NCBI GenBank assembly: GCA_029098305.1
Contig: JAQXOB010000009.1
Span: forward strand, 1 to 64,000
Length of the DNA stretch: 64,000 bases
Reading direction: 5' to 3'
From: Clostridia bacterium
Lineage (GTDB): Bacteria; Bacillota; Clostridia; Oscillospirales; Acutalibacteraceae
Shown piece by piece: positions 9,864-18,162 of the stretch (position 1 is the first letter of the stretch; each line of letters opens with the position of its first letter). Below the pieces are notes generated by a model. The model worked only from the letters and a program-made list of their open reading frames with translations, did no database searches and was not told the origin of the DNA. Position numbers and translations under genes: made by a program.

Positions 9864-11344
9864 GAGAATTCCTCCTCGTTCTTTGCAGAATTACTGAAGT
9901 TATAAGTTAGCAGTGAAACACCTGCGCAAACAACAAACACCAAAATACCAACAGCGGCTGCAAGGTTATAGTTATTCTTATCAAGTGATAGCTTAAACAG
10001 CCATGTTACAAGCAAGTCGGTGTTACCTGCGTTGTATAGATCAGTTGTTGTTGGCTCACCCGCTGTTAAGAGATAAATAACATTAAAGTTGTTAATATTA
10101 CCTATAAACTGTGTGATGAGATATGGTGTAGTTACGAAAAGCATATATGGAAGTGTAATTTTAAAGAAGGTAACAACCGGAGATGCACCGTCTATTTTTG
10201 CACTTTCGTATAGCTCTTCCGGAATATTCATCAGGATACCCGATGTAATCAAAATTGTGTATGGAATACCAACCCACATATTAACTAAAATTACGGTTAT
10301 TCGCGCCGTAAGCGTTTCCGTGAGGAATGGTATTTCATGCTGAATCCAACCAAAATTCATAAATGCTTGGTTGATGATACCTGATTTGTTGAGCATCTGG
10401 CGCATAAGAAGAAGTGTAACAAACTGTGGCACAGCGACAGAGAGAACAAACAGGGTTCTAAAGAAAGGCTTAAAACGTATGCCTTTTTTATTTATCATAA
10501 GGGCAACTATCATACCTGCAATGTAGTTTGTGAAAGTAGCAAATACTGCCCAAATAAATGTCCATTTTGTGAGTGATATAAATGTGGCTGCTTTTTTTGC
10601 ATTGCCACCAAATATACTGTGGAAGTTTTCAAGTCCTACCCATTGGAATGATGAGGCAGGGTGCTGATGAAAACTATCAAAGCTTGTGAAAGCAATGAGA
10701 ATCATAAATATAAGTGGTACTACGGTGAACACGCCAACTAATATTGATGGGAATGTAAGCATAGTACAATGAAATCTGCTATCTAAAAGCTCTTTACATT
10801 CCTGAATAAACGATATAGGTTTTTTACCGCTTTTTACGGTTTTTTCAACTTGTGCAGCAGATTTAGTAGATACGACATAGATAGCAAAAAATGCTATTGT
10901 AATAAACAAGGTGAGCAAGCCGAAGAGCATTATAAGCATCGAATTGCTTGCATCAGCGAGTGTAACGTCTATTCTTGTGCCTTTTTCCGTGTCCACAACA
11001 GTTTCGATAATCTTTCTGTGCACGGTGCCAAGAGAGAGCATCTCTGAAATATATTGCCAGCCAAAGGTTATCATATAAGCTAAATAAGCAACCTCAGCAA
11101 CGAGAAATAATATTCCTTTTATAATCTGACCTCTGACTGCATTACCAAATCCCATAATTATGTAGGATAGCTTAGTTGCAAAGTCGCCATCAGCAAATCT
11201 CTTACCAAAATTATAAAAGCTGTTTCCTATGGCAAAGAAAAATGCGAAGAGAACTTTTGGTATGCCGACAAAGAAGGATTTTACTTTGTATAATGCTTTC
11301 TGAAAAGCATTCATTGATTGATAATCCATACCATTCATGAACAA
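9860..11344 (-). CDS. malF: MalF-type sugar ABC transporter permease
   Basis: The permease is 494 residues, longer than a minimal one because of an extended N-terminus with extra hydrophobic segments (about 60-170) before the core. The core carries the EAA loop ELYESAKIDGAS near residue 385. It pairs with the MalG-type protein encoded immediately downstream and with the binding protein upstream. The substrate is probably maltodextrin or a similar oligosaccharide; this is inferred from family resemblance. The ribosome-binding site AAGGAGAATATTGTT precedes the ATG. Confidence 0.88.
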   Translation of the reverse strand: MFMNGMDYQSMNAFQKALYKVKSFFVGIPKVLFAFFFAIGNSFYNFGKRFADGDFATKLSYIIMGFGNAVRGQIIKGILFLVAEVAYLAYMITFGWQYISEMLSLGTVHRKIIETVVDTEKGTRIDVTLADASNSMLIMLFGLLTLFITIAFFAIYVVSTKSAAQVEKTVKSGKKPISFIQECKELLDSRFHCTMLTFPSILVGVFTVVPLIFMILIAFTSFDSFHQHPASSFQWVGLENFHSIFGGNAKKAATFISLTKWTFIWAVFATFTNYIAGMIVALMINKKGIRFKPFFRTLFVLSVAVPQFVTLLLMRQMLNKSGIINQAFMNFGWIQHEIPFLTETLTARITVILVNMWVGIPYTILITSGILMNIPEELYESAKIDGASPVVTFFKITLPYMLFVTTPYLITQFIGNINNFNVIYLLTAGEPTTTDLYNAGNTDLLVTWLFKLSLDKNNYNLAAAVGILVFVVCAGVSLLTYNFSNSAKNEEEFS

Positions 11345-11384
11345 TATTCTCCTTTGTCAATGAAATTATTTTTGTTTTTTAGAA

Positions 11385-11412
11385 TTCGTGCAGAGCCGAA
11401 GCTCTGCACGAA
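11385..11412 (-). promoter_or_regulatory. Intercistronic stem-loop between binding protein and permease genes
   Basis: TTCGTGCAGAGC at 11385-11396 pairs perfectly over 12 bp with GCTCTGCACGAA at 11401-11412 across a CGAA loop. On the minus strand the downstream sequence is A-rich rather than T-rich, so it is not a full intrinsic terminator. Hairpins at this position usually protect the 3' end of the abundant binding-protein message. Confidence 0.7.
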
Positions 11413-11446
11413 AGGTTTTAAAAGTTAATTATTGTGTTTTTAACAA

Positions 11447-12745
11447 TCAGATATCGTTTGTAGCCTCAAGACAAGCGTCGAGCTGTGCCTTAAGAGCGTC
11501 ATCGCTAAGGTCTGCACCGATCTCAGAGATGTAGAGACCAACTGCCTTGTGAGCATTCCAGAAACCGCTTGCGATAGACTTCTGTGGAATAGAGAACTTA
11601 GCCTGCTCGCTAACAGCCTTCAATACTGCGTTGTTTAAAACAACGTCAGACTGTGCTGCTTCGAGGTTTGAAGGACCGATCTTGAACTGCTCAGCCTTTT
11701 CTGTCTGGCAATCTTTGCCTGTGAGGAACTCTGCAAGAGCATGAGCTGTGTTAGGGAATGCAGAACCGCTCTTTACGCCCAATACTTTGTAACCAAAGAG
11801 GTTGTAGATTTGTCTATCTTCGCCGTTTACGTTGATTGTAGGAAGCTTAGCTGCGCCCATCTTGTCGCCAAGAAGAGTCTCGATTGCTGGAACGTCCCAT
11901 GTGCCATCGATGATAGCTGCTGCATCTGTGCTGAATGCAGATACTGCAACGTCTGTACCAGCAGAAACAAGTGTGCCGGACTGGAAGAGATCACCAAATG
12001 CCTTTAATGTTGCGATAACAGTAGCCTCATCATTCTCAAATGTGTGATTCTCTGTGCCTGTAGCATAGTCATGCTCAATTCTGAGACCGCCTGTGAATGT
12101 GAAGAGACATGCATAGAAGCCGTCGCCTGCGTTTACATAGATCTTTTTGCCTGCAGCTGCTGCTACTTCGCACATTTTGTCAAGGCTCTTTACATCTTCT
12201 TCAGAGAGAACAGAGTTATCATAGAATGTGATGTAGGAGTTATCAGCTGTGAGAGGATATGCACAGAGGTTACCCTCGTATGTTGCAGCGTCAACTGCAC
12301 CTGCGTCATTAGCTGCAGATACTGCGCCAAAGTTTCTTACATAATCAAGTGAACCGGAAGTTACGAAAGCTTCGAGCTGATCGCTTGGGAAAGCAAAAAG
12401 ATCAGCTGCTACAGACAAGTCGTTTCTTACCTGTGCCTGAGCTTCGCTCTCTTCACAAAGACCAACTTCGATGTCCATAGTAACGTCTGGATACAATGCT
12501 TTGAACTTATCAACCTGAGACTTAAGGATATCCTGCTGTGTGGATGGACCCCAAACCTTAAGTGTGATGTTGTCTTCTCCACCGAGATCCCAAAGGCCTG
12601 TCTGCTCAGCAGAAGCTGTGCTCTCTGTTGTGTCAGCCTTAGAAGTTGTGGATTCTGTCTTAGAACTTGTGTCTCCACCGCAAGCTGCGAAGGATGCGAT
12701 GATCATCATAGCGGCAATAACAACCGCTAAAACTTTCTTTGTCAT
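11447..12745 (-). CDS. malE: Maltose/maltodextrin-type extracellular solute-binding lipoprotein
   Basis: The lipobox SFAACGG places the lipidated Cys at residue 22, followed by a Ser/Thr-rich linker (25-47). The mature part is a family 1 extracellular solute-binding protein: ITLKVWGP at its start, and a C-terminal half typical of maltose-binding proteins. It captures sugar outside the membrane for the two permeases encoded downstream. It is first in the operon. The gene is codon-optimised compared with its neighbours, which fits high expression. Confidence 0.9.
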   Translation of the reverse strand: MTKKVLAVVIAAMMIIASFAACGGDTSSKTESTTSKADTTESTASAEQTGLWDLGGEDNITLKVWGPSTQQDILKSQVDKFKALYPDVTMDIEVGLCEESEAQAQVRNDLSVAADLFAFPSDQLEAFVTSGSLDYVRNFGAVSAANDAGAVDAATYEGNLCAYPLTADNSYITFYDNSVLSEEDVKSLDKMCEVAAAAGKKIYVNAGDGFYACLFTFTGGLRIEHDYATGTENHTFENDEATVIATLKAFGDLFQSGTLVSAGTDVAVSAFSTDAAAIIDGTWDVPAIETLLGDKMGAAKLPTINVNGEDRQIYNLFGYKVLGVKSGSAFPNTAHALAEFLTGKDCQTEKAEQFKIGPSNLEAAQSDVVLNNAVLKAVSEQAKFSIPQKSIASGFWNAHKAVGLYISEIGADLSDDALKAQLDACLEATNDI

Positions 12746-12843
12746 AGTAATGACCCTCTTTCTTTAAATTTCTTCAGAGATGTCGCTCTGAATCGCTTTT
12801 GACGGAAAGCAGACCGCACGGAACACTTTCCTATCGCAGTTGA

Positions 12844-12872
12844 ATTATACCATATACTTATACAAATTTCAA
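12844..12872 (-). promoter_or_regulatory. Promoter of the sugar ABC operon
   Basis: On the minus strand TTGAAA (12872-12867), a 17-nt spacer and TATAAT (12849-12844) form a good sigma-A promoter. The leader of roughly 90 nt contains a small hairpin, TTCAGAG / CTCTGAA. No clear LacI-type operator was recognised. Confidence 0.65.
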
Positions 12873-12975
12873 GTGTATATTTATGGATTTATCACAAATT
12901 ATTTAGCAAATATTTTGAATATTTTTTAAATTTTGTATTTGTGGTTACATAAATTTTCTTTTGACGTTTCTATTA

Positions 12976-13005
12976 TTTACAGTACAATAATATTTATGTT
13001 ATAAT
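12976..13005 (+). promoter_or_regulatory. Promoter of the rRNA methyltransferase gene
   Basis: TTTACA at 12976-12981 and TATAAT at 13000-13005 are separated by 18 nt, 38 nt upstream of the ATG. Confidence 0.55.
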
Positions 13006-13043
13006 GCTACAAGAAAAACTTGTGAAAAATTTGGAGCAATTTT

Positions 13044-14198
13044 ATGGATAATAAAGCGAATTTTAAACCATTATGCGATAAGTATAGAAAATGCAGTGGA
13101 TGTCAGTTGCAAAACATGGAATATGAAAGGCAGTTGGCATGGAAAAATGCCCAGATTAAAAGAAAAATAGGCTCCTTTTGCAAGGTTGAACCAATCATCG
13201 GGATGGATTCTCCGAATAATTATAGAAACAAACTCAATCTTTTCTTTAAAAATTCAAAATCAAACGGAATGATAGCAGGTATATACCAATCTGCTAACGA
13301 AGGAATAGTGAGCATTGATGATTGTATGATTTGTGATAAACAGACAACAGAAATCATACCAACTCTTCTAAAGCTTATGAAAAGCTTTAAGATTAAGCCA
13401 TACAATATCGATGAGCAAACCGGATATATTAGAAATGTAATAATTCGCAAGGGAAACAAAACTGATGAAATAGCACTTTTGTTTATTGTAGGGAAGAGAG
13501 AAAACCGCTTTAAACCTGCTTTTATAAATGCTCTTTTAAAGTTACATCCTAATATAAAGACTATTGTGCTTAATTTTAATGATGCTAAGCGTCTCTATAA
13601 TGGCGAGAGAGTTGAAATTCTTTATGGTGACGGAAAAATAGCTACTGAGCTGTGCGGAAAAACTTTCAGAATTTCACCCGATGCATTTTGTCAGGTTAAT
13701 TCCACTCAGACAGAAATACTTTATTCAACAGCACTGGACAAAGCTGAGCTCAAAGAAAATGATGTGATGATAGATGCATATTGTGGTAGCGGAACTATTG
13801 GCATAGTTGCCTCTGACAAAGTGAAAAGAGTTCTTGGTGTAGAAATTAACAGCTTCTCCATAGGCGATGCTAAAGAAAATGCTCAAATTAATAAAGTGGA
13901 AAATATTGAGTTTTTTTGCGATGATTCTGAGAGGTTTATGCAACAAAGAACAGATTGCGGAGCAAATGTGGTGGTGACTGATCCGCCTAGGGCAGGGTGC
14001 AGTAAAAAATTTTTAGATGCTATTTGCACATTGTCTCCTCAAAAGGTTGTGTATATCAGCTGTAATGTGGATTCGCTTGCTCGTGATTTAAGCTATCTTT
14101 CAAAAAGAGGCTATAAGGCGAAATTTGCACAAGGAGTTGATATGTTCCCTTTCACAAAAGGCATAGAGACAATAGTAGTGCTGGAAAAAACAAATTAA
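13044..14198 (+). CDS. 23S rRNA (uracil-5-)-methyltransferase, RumA/RlmCD family
   Basis: This SAM-dependent methyltransferase makes 5-methyluridine in 23S rRNA. Iron-sulfur ligands are visible as C11, C17 and C20 plus the CMIC Cys near 96-99. The SAM-binding motif is DAYCGSGTIG near 246, and the catalytic region reads TDPPRAGC and then YISCNVDSLARDL near 340, with the nucleophilic Cys in SCN. At 384 residues it is shorter than many homologues (about 450) because it begins directly at the FeS cluster and lacks an N-terminal TRAM domain. It appears monocistronic. Confidence 0.88.
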   Translation: MDNKANFKPLCDKYRKCSGCQLQNMEYERQLAWKNAQIKRKIGSFCKVEPIIGMDSPNNYRNKLNLFFKNSKSNGMIAGIYQSANEGIVSIDDCMICDKQTTEIIPTLLKLMKSFKIKPYNIDEQTGYIRNVIIRKGNKTDEIALLFIVGKRENRFKPAFINALLKLHPNIKTIVLNFNDAKRLYNGERVEILYGDGKIATELCGKTFRISPDAFCQVNSTQTEILYSTALDKAELKENDVMIDAYCGSGTIGIVASDKVKRVLGVEINSFSIGDAKENAQINKVENIEFFCDDSERFMQQRTDCGANVVVTDPPRAGCSKKFLDAICTLSPQKVVYISCNVDSLARDLSYLSKRGYKAKFAQGVDMFPFTKGIETIVVLEKTN

Positions 14199-14212
14199 TA
14201 TAAAAGACGAAC

Positions 14213-14435
14213 GGAGCTGTCGCATTAAGGTTAATATGCACGAATAAACGAGGCTGTTTTCAAAATCGGCTCCCTCTGACGAGGGAGCTGTCGAGTGAAA
14301 CGAGACTGAGGGAGAGAAAAACTGCATTTTTCAGGATTTTTACCTTTTCTCTCCCTCCGTCAAAACTTCGTTTTGCCACCTCCCTCATCAGAGGGAGGCG
14401 CAAATTGTGCAAATTGCTTCTAACGCAACAGCTCC
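14213..14435. repeat. Nested inverted-repeat element (MITE-like)
   Basis: Outer imperfect inverted repeats (GGAGCTGTCGCATTAA at 14213-14228; complement with two changes at 14420-14435) enclose an inner imperfect palindrome at about 14268-14400. Each inner arm carries its own hairpin (CTCCCTCTGACGAGGGAG and its partner) and a GTCGAGTGAAACGAGACTGAG-like region, joined by a short AT-rich loop. No open reading frame is present. The element type is familiar as dispersed repeats in clostridial genomes. It may also terminate the methyltransferase gene transcript. Confidence 0.7.
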
Positions 14436-14549
14436 TTTTTATTTTATGCCACTTGATGCAAGAATTAGATTTTTCTGAAAAATGCGTCAAAAAGGGTATA
14501 GTTTGTATTACTGCACACCTCCACACCCTTGCACAAAAAACCAAACAAA

Positions 14550-14577
14550 AATCCCCCAAGCCAAAGGCCTAGGGGAA
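14550..14577 (-). terminator. Terminator of the cohesin-like gene
   Basis: On the minus strand the stem TCCCCTAGGCC / GGCTTGGGGGA is followed by TTTTTG. Confidence 0.75.
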
Positions 14578-14620
14578 TTTTGATTAAAAGTTAGGTTTTA
14601 ATTAATCAGTAAACTGATAA

Positions 14621-15331
14621 TTAAGCTCTCTTCTTAGAAACGAGAACTACAACTGCTGCTGCGAATACAAGCATCATAGCAACTGTAGCAACGTCGCCTG
14701 TTATAGGAGCCTTATTCTCGTCAACCTTATCAGAGCTTGTGTCTGTAGTTGTGTCTGTGCTTGTGTCAACTGGCTTATCTGTTGTTGTGTCTTTGTCAGA
14801 ATCTACAACGTTTACGCACTCAACTTTTGCTTCAGCTGTAACGCCGGATGTGATGTCGTTCTTAGCAACACCATCAGCAGCCTGGAGAGTCTCAGGATCG
14901 ATTGTTACGTCGAAGAGCTCTTCAGATGCGAAAGAAATCTTTGTGTCTTCTACATCTTTCTTAACGTCGAATGTGATCTTGATAAGAGCGCCGCCCTTAG
15001 AGAAATCACGACCGTTAGCACCGTCAGCAGCGTTAAAAAGAACTGTGCCAGCCTCGTTGAGGTTTGTTGTACCGCTGTTGAATACAGGATACTCTACGCT
15101 TCTTACGTTAGCGATGGAGAGAACTTCTGCATCATACTTAACAGTAGCGTTGATAGCTGCTACATAATGAGTGTCGTCACCATACTTAAGAGAAGCTGTG
15201 TAGATAACCTTGTCGCCCTCGTGGAGAACGCCTGTGCTTGCGTCTGCTGCGTTTGCTGCGGATGCGTTTACGATGCAAAGACTAGCCATTGTAATGATTG
15301 CAAGGATAACGCTGAGTAACTTTTTGGACAT
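14621..15331 (-). CDS. Putative cell-wall-anchored single-cohesin protein
   Basis: A signal peptide (1-26) is followed by one domain (about 33-172) with the pattern of cohesins: a beta strand with AINATVKYDAEVLSI, a later GTVLFNAADG strand and the ALIKITFDVKK strand. A Thr/Asp-rich linker (about 176-205) leads to a sortase-like signal, PITGD at 209-213, then a hydrophobic stretch and the tail KKRA. A cohesin of this kind would hold dockerin proteins on the wall, as ScaE does in Ruminococcus flavefaciens. The cohesin call rests on fold-level resemblance; a related carbohydrate-binding-type beta sandwich is the alternative. The gene stands alone with its own promoter and terminator. Confidence 0.65.
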   Translation of the reverse strand: MSKKLLSVILAIITMASLCIVNASAANAADASTGVLHEGDKVIYTASLKYGDDTHYVAAINATVKYDAEVLSIANVRSVEYPVFNSGTTNLNEAGTVLFNAADGANGRDFSKGGALIKITFDVKKDVEDTKISFASEELFDVTIDPETLQAADGVAKNDITSGVTAEAKVECVNVVDSDKDTTTDKPVDTSTDTTTDTSSDKVDENKAPITGDVATVAMMLVFAAAVVVLVSKKRA

Positions 15332-15570
15332 AATAGTTTTCCTCCTAAAAAATATAAATGTTTTTATGAATACCTAATTGAAAATTAAACTCAAAGGCGG
15401 ATGAAATCAAACAGAAAAAGCAAGGCAATTCAGTGCAAATATTATCATAGAAATTATTACAAATAATCGTGATAAGATCAAATCTAATATCATTACTTTA
15501 TCACACATGCTTAGACGCCTGATATCACCAACATTCGACCTTAAGCCCAATCGGTGAATTCATTGACACG

Positions 15571-15599
15571 ATTATAGCATACGCTTTATCAAAAATCAA
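15571..15599 (-). promoter_or_regulatory. Promoter of the cohesin-like gene, with a long leader
   Basis: On the minus strand TTGATT (15599-15594), a 17-nt spacer and TATAAT (15576-15571) give transcription starting near 15564. That leaves a leader of about 230 nt before the ATG at 15331. No known riboswitch was recognised in the leader. The remaining sequence of this 380-bp gap holds no gene. Confidence 0.65.
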
Positions 15600-15713
15600 T
15601 CTTTTTTTATATTTTTTTAAAAAAAAATCGAATTTTTTTAAAAAAAGAGCAAAAATACAGCTTAAAAAGCGTGTGTTATAGCAAATGGTAATTGTTTGAT
15701 ACCAAAATAACAG

Positions 15714-16727
15714 TTAATCGTAGCCATTAAGATTGTGTGATTGCCAGTTCCAAGAGTCAGCGCACATATCATTTAAGTCATATTTTGCTTCCCATCCGAG
15801 CATTTCCCTCGCCTTTGAGGCGTCTGCATAACATTCTGCAACATCACCTGGGCGACGAGCTTTTATCTGATAAGGAATTTTCAAATTATTTGCGCTTTCA
15901 AAAGCTTTTACGATATCCAAAACAGAATACCCCTTGCCTGTGCCGAGATTAAATATCTCTACACCATTGTTTTTCTCTGCGTATTGTATTGCTTTCACGT
16001 GACCTTTAGCCAAATCTACAACGTGGATATAGTCACGCACGCCGGTACCATCCGGAGTAGGATAGTCATTGCCAAACACACCAAGCTCTTTTAGCTTGCC
16101 GGCTGCAACCTGGGTGATATATGGTAACAGGTTGTTAGGAATACCATTTGGATCCTCGCCGATTCTGCCACTCTTGTGAGCACCTATTGGGTTAAAATAT
16201 CTTAGAAGCACAACCGACAAATTCTTATTGGCAGTTGCAGCATCTGTGAGTATCTGCTCAATCATAAGCTTTGTAAAGCCATAAGGGTTTGTGCAACCTG
16301 TTTTCATATCTTCCACAAGCGGTACTTTCTCCGGTACACCATACACGGTGGCAGAAGAGCTAAATACAATCTTGTTTACATTATGCTTCTCCATAACCTC
16401 CAGAAGGGTCAATGTTGTATCGAGGTTGTTGCGATAATACATAATTGGCTTTGCGCAAGATTCACCCACAGCTTTGTAACCGGCAAAATGAATAACTGCG
16501 TCAATTTCATTTTCATTAAAAAGCTTATCAAGTGCATCCTTATCAGCTACATCTATATTATAGAAAGCAGGTGTTTTTCCTGTAAGCTCTTTTAGACGAT
16601 TGAGTACCTCAGGTTTACTGTTAGAATAGTTGTCTGCAATAACAACATCATATCCTGCTTCACAAAGCTCCACATATGTGTGAGAGCCAATGTATCCTGC
16701 ACCACCGGTGCATAAAATTTTTCCCAT
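15714..16727 (-). CDS. galE: UDP-glucose 4-epimerase
   Basis: This NAD-dependent enzyme interconverts UDP-glucose and UDP-galactose for sugar use and envelope glycans. The Rossmann motif GGAGYIGSH lies at about 8-16. The catalytic Ser-Tyr-Lys residues are in SSSATVYG and PYGFTK near 124-153. The downstream RYFNPIGAHKSGRIGEDP segment is typical of bacterial GalE. The length of 337 residues is normal. It is a single gene; no other Leloir genes are adjacent. Confidence 0.95.
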   Translation of the reverse strand: MGKILCTGGAGYIGSHTYVELCEAGYDVVIADNYSNSKPEVLNRLKELTGKTPAFYNIDVADKDALDKLFNENEIDAVIHFAGYKAVGESCAKPIMYYRNNLDTTLTLLEVMEKHNVNKIVFSSSATVYGVPEKVPLVEDMKTGCTNPYGFTKLMIEQILTDAATANKNLSVVLLRYFNPIGAHKSGRIGEDPNGIPNNLLPYITQVAAGKLKELGVFGNDYPTPDGTGVRDYIHVVDLAKGHVKAIQYAEKNNGVEIFNLGTGKGYSVLDIVKAFESANNLKIPYQIKARRPGDVAECYADASKAREMLGWEAKYDLNDMCADSWNWQSHNLNGYD

Positions 16728-16887
16728 AGGGGGTCACCAGCCTTTCAATTAATATGTATGGAATAAAATGTGCTGATTATCGAATAAATATGTAGTAAAA
16801 AGCTAATAATACTTGAGCACATTTCCTACAGATGAATTATATCATACAAGCTGATTATTTAAAAGAAAAATTTTATAAATTTTTTTG

Positions 16888-16916
16888 TTGACAAACAATG
16901 GTAGTTGTGATATCAT
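16888..16916 (+). promoter_or_regulatory. Promoter of tRNA-Gln
   Basis: TTGACA at 16888-16893, a 17-nt spacer and TATCAT at 16911-16916, 13 nt before the tRNA. Confidence 0.75.
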
Positions 16917-16929
16917 ATGTAGGCAATAT

Positions 16930-17005
16930 TGGGCTATAGCCAAGCGGTAAGGCAACGGACTTTGACTCCGTCATCTCGCTGGTTCAAATCCAGCTAGCCC
17001 AGCCA
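16930..17005 (+). tRNA. tRNA-Gln (anticodon TTG)
   Basis: The acceptor arm TGGGCTA (16930-16936) pairs with TAGCCCA (16995-17001). The anticodon stem ACGGA/TCCGT encloses the loop CTTTGAC, giving anticodon TTG at 16962-16964. The T-loop GGTTCAAATCC is standard and the CCA end is encoded. Confidence 0.95.
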
Positions 17006-17006
17006 G

Positions 17007-17038
17007 AAAAAAGTTCAAGTCTATGACTTGAACTTTTT
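17007..17038 (+). terminator. Terminator after tRNA-Gln
   Basis: AAAAGTTCAAGTC (from 17009) pairs with GACTTGAACTTTTT (17025-17038) across a three-base loop. Confidence 0.85.
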
Positions 17039-17052
17039 CACTTGTATTAGAG

Positions 17053-17130
17053 TATCTGTGGAATATTTTGTTTAAACCGAGAGAGTACAGATAGAAAGTT
17101 TTGGAAACGCTTTGACAAAGCGTATTTTTT
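17053..17130 (+). promoter_or_regulatory. Structured leader with terminator upstream of mntP
   Basis: TATCTGT at 17053-17059 can pair with ACAGATA at 17087-17093. An intrinsic terminator follows: ACGCTTT at 17107-17113, AAAGCGT at 17117-17123, and T6 at 17125-17130. The terminator ends only 17 nt before the mntP ATG. This arrangement suggests attenuation of mntP. A manganese (yybP-ykoY) riboswitch would be the expected class, but its consensus core was not recognised. Confidence 0.5.
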
Positions 17131-17147
17131 ATATATAGGAGTAAATT

Positions 17148-17717
17148 ATGGGATTGTTTGAACTAATCTTCATATCAGTTGGTTTAGCAATGGATGCTTT
17201 TGCAGTGTCTGTATGCAAGGGGCTTAATATGAAAAAAATAAATTTTGTGCATGGGGGCATAATTGCTCTGTCTTTTGGAGTTTTTCAAGGCGTTATGCCA
17301 CTCATAGGATATTTACTTGGCACAAACTTTGAAAAATACATAACCACATACGACCATTGGCTGGCGTTTGGCTTGCTTGCGTTTATTGGTGGAAAAATGA
17401 TTTTTGATGTTATAAAGAGCAAGGAGGATGATGAATGTCTGTCAAATAAATTTGATATAAAAGAACTTCTCATTCTATCAGTTGCCACAAGTATAGATGC
17501 ACTTGCCGTAGGAATTACTTTTGCTTTCTTAAATGACAATAATATAATATTCTCTGTAAGCGTTATAGCAGGTATTACTTTTGCCATTTCGTTTGCAGGA
17601 GTGGTGATAGGTAATTTCTTTGGTGCTAAGTTTAAAGAGAAAGCAGAGATTTTTGGTGGTGCCATCTTGATTTTGATTGGCATAAAAATACTTATGGAAC
17701 ATCTTATTGAAGGATAA
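17148..17717 (+). CDS. mntP: Manganese efflux pump MntP
   Basis: The protein is a 189-residue membrane protein with six predicted helices. The MntP signature occurs twice: GLAMDAFAVSVCKG at about 13-26 and TSIDALAVGITFAF at about 109-122; their conserved Asp residues lie within the membrane. It exports manganese from the cytoplasm. The ribosome-binding site is TAGGAG. The hairpin leader just upstream suggests control by transcript termination. Confidence 0.9.
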   Translation: MGLFELIFISVGLAMDAFAVSVCKGLNMKKINFVHGGIIALSFGVFQGVMPLIGYLLGTNFEKYITTYDHWLAFGLLAFIGGKMIFDVIKSKEDDECLSNKFDIKELLILSVATSIDALAVGITFAFLNDNNIIFSVSVIAGITFAISFAGVVIGNFFGAKFKEKAEIFGGAILILIGIKILMEHLIEG

Positions 17718-17757
17718 AAAGGAAGCTATCGGCTGGTATAGTCGATAGCTTCCTTTT
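17716..17757. terminator. Bidirectional terminator after mntP
   Basis: AAAAAGGAAGCTATCG at 17716-17731 pairs with CGATAGCTTCCTTTT at 17743-17757. It can serve mntP on the plus strand and the minus-strand gene ending at 17770. Confidence 0.85.
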
Positions 17758-17769
17758 CTATATATAGTA

Positions 17770-18090
17770 TTATATTTTTTTGAAAACAAATCCACCTTCG
17801 GTGCAAAACACAAGATAACCATCTTCTATCTTAGTATTTATAATTTCATCACCAAAATTTATAGTATCATTTTCAATTTTGCCTGATATAACTTCGTTTG
17901 ATTCATTATTAGTATGTAATTCTACGACACCACTTGTATCAATCGTTAAAGTTTGTTGTAACTCCGGATCGCTTTGTGCTATATCCGAATAGCTTAGTGA
18001 CGGAAGTTCCTTTTTCATCTGCAATTCAAAGTCTATTATCTTACCAGCATCGTAGCTACCGGCGATAAGCCAGGTTCCTTCATACTTCAC
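17770..18090 (-). CDS. Small hypothetical protein, beta-rich
   Basis: I do not recognise this 106-residue protein. It starts at GTG 18090, seven bases after GAGGTG. It has no signal peptide or membrane segment. The pattern of short alternating strands (GTWLIAGSYD at the start, DGYLVFCTEGGFVFKKI at the end, with VVELH and SGKIENDTINFGD between) suggests a small beta-barrel of lipocalin-like type. It lies between mntP and degV with terminators on both sides, so it is probably transcribed alone. Confidence 0.55.
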   Translation of the reverse strand: MKYEGTWLIAGSYDAGKIIDFELQMKKELPSLSYSDIAQSDPELQQTLTIDTSGVVELHTNNESNEVISGKIENDTINFGDEIINTKIEDGYLVFCTEGGFVFKKI

Positions 18091-18121
18091 TTAATACACC
18101 TCTTTTATTTTTAAATTTTAT

Positions 18122-18157
18122 TGCCCGTGTGTTTTATATGCACACGGGCAAATTTTT
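18122..18157. terminator. Hairpin terminator between degV and the small hypothetical gene
   Basis: TGCCCGTGTG at 18122-18131 pairs perfectly with CACACGGGCA at 18141-18150. T6 follows on the plus strand and a weaker T-rich run on the minus strand, downstream of degV. Confidence 0.75.
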
Positions 18158-18162
18158 TCGTT

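Noticed and set aside
12540..12767. Plus-strand frames across the solute-binding protein gene
   Set aside because: They are antisense shadows of a strongly coding, codon-biased gene.
17041..17147. Assignment of a yybP-ykoY manganese riboswitch
   Set aside because: Position fits but the conserved internal-loop sequence could not be recognised, so only a structured leader is claimed.
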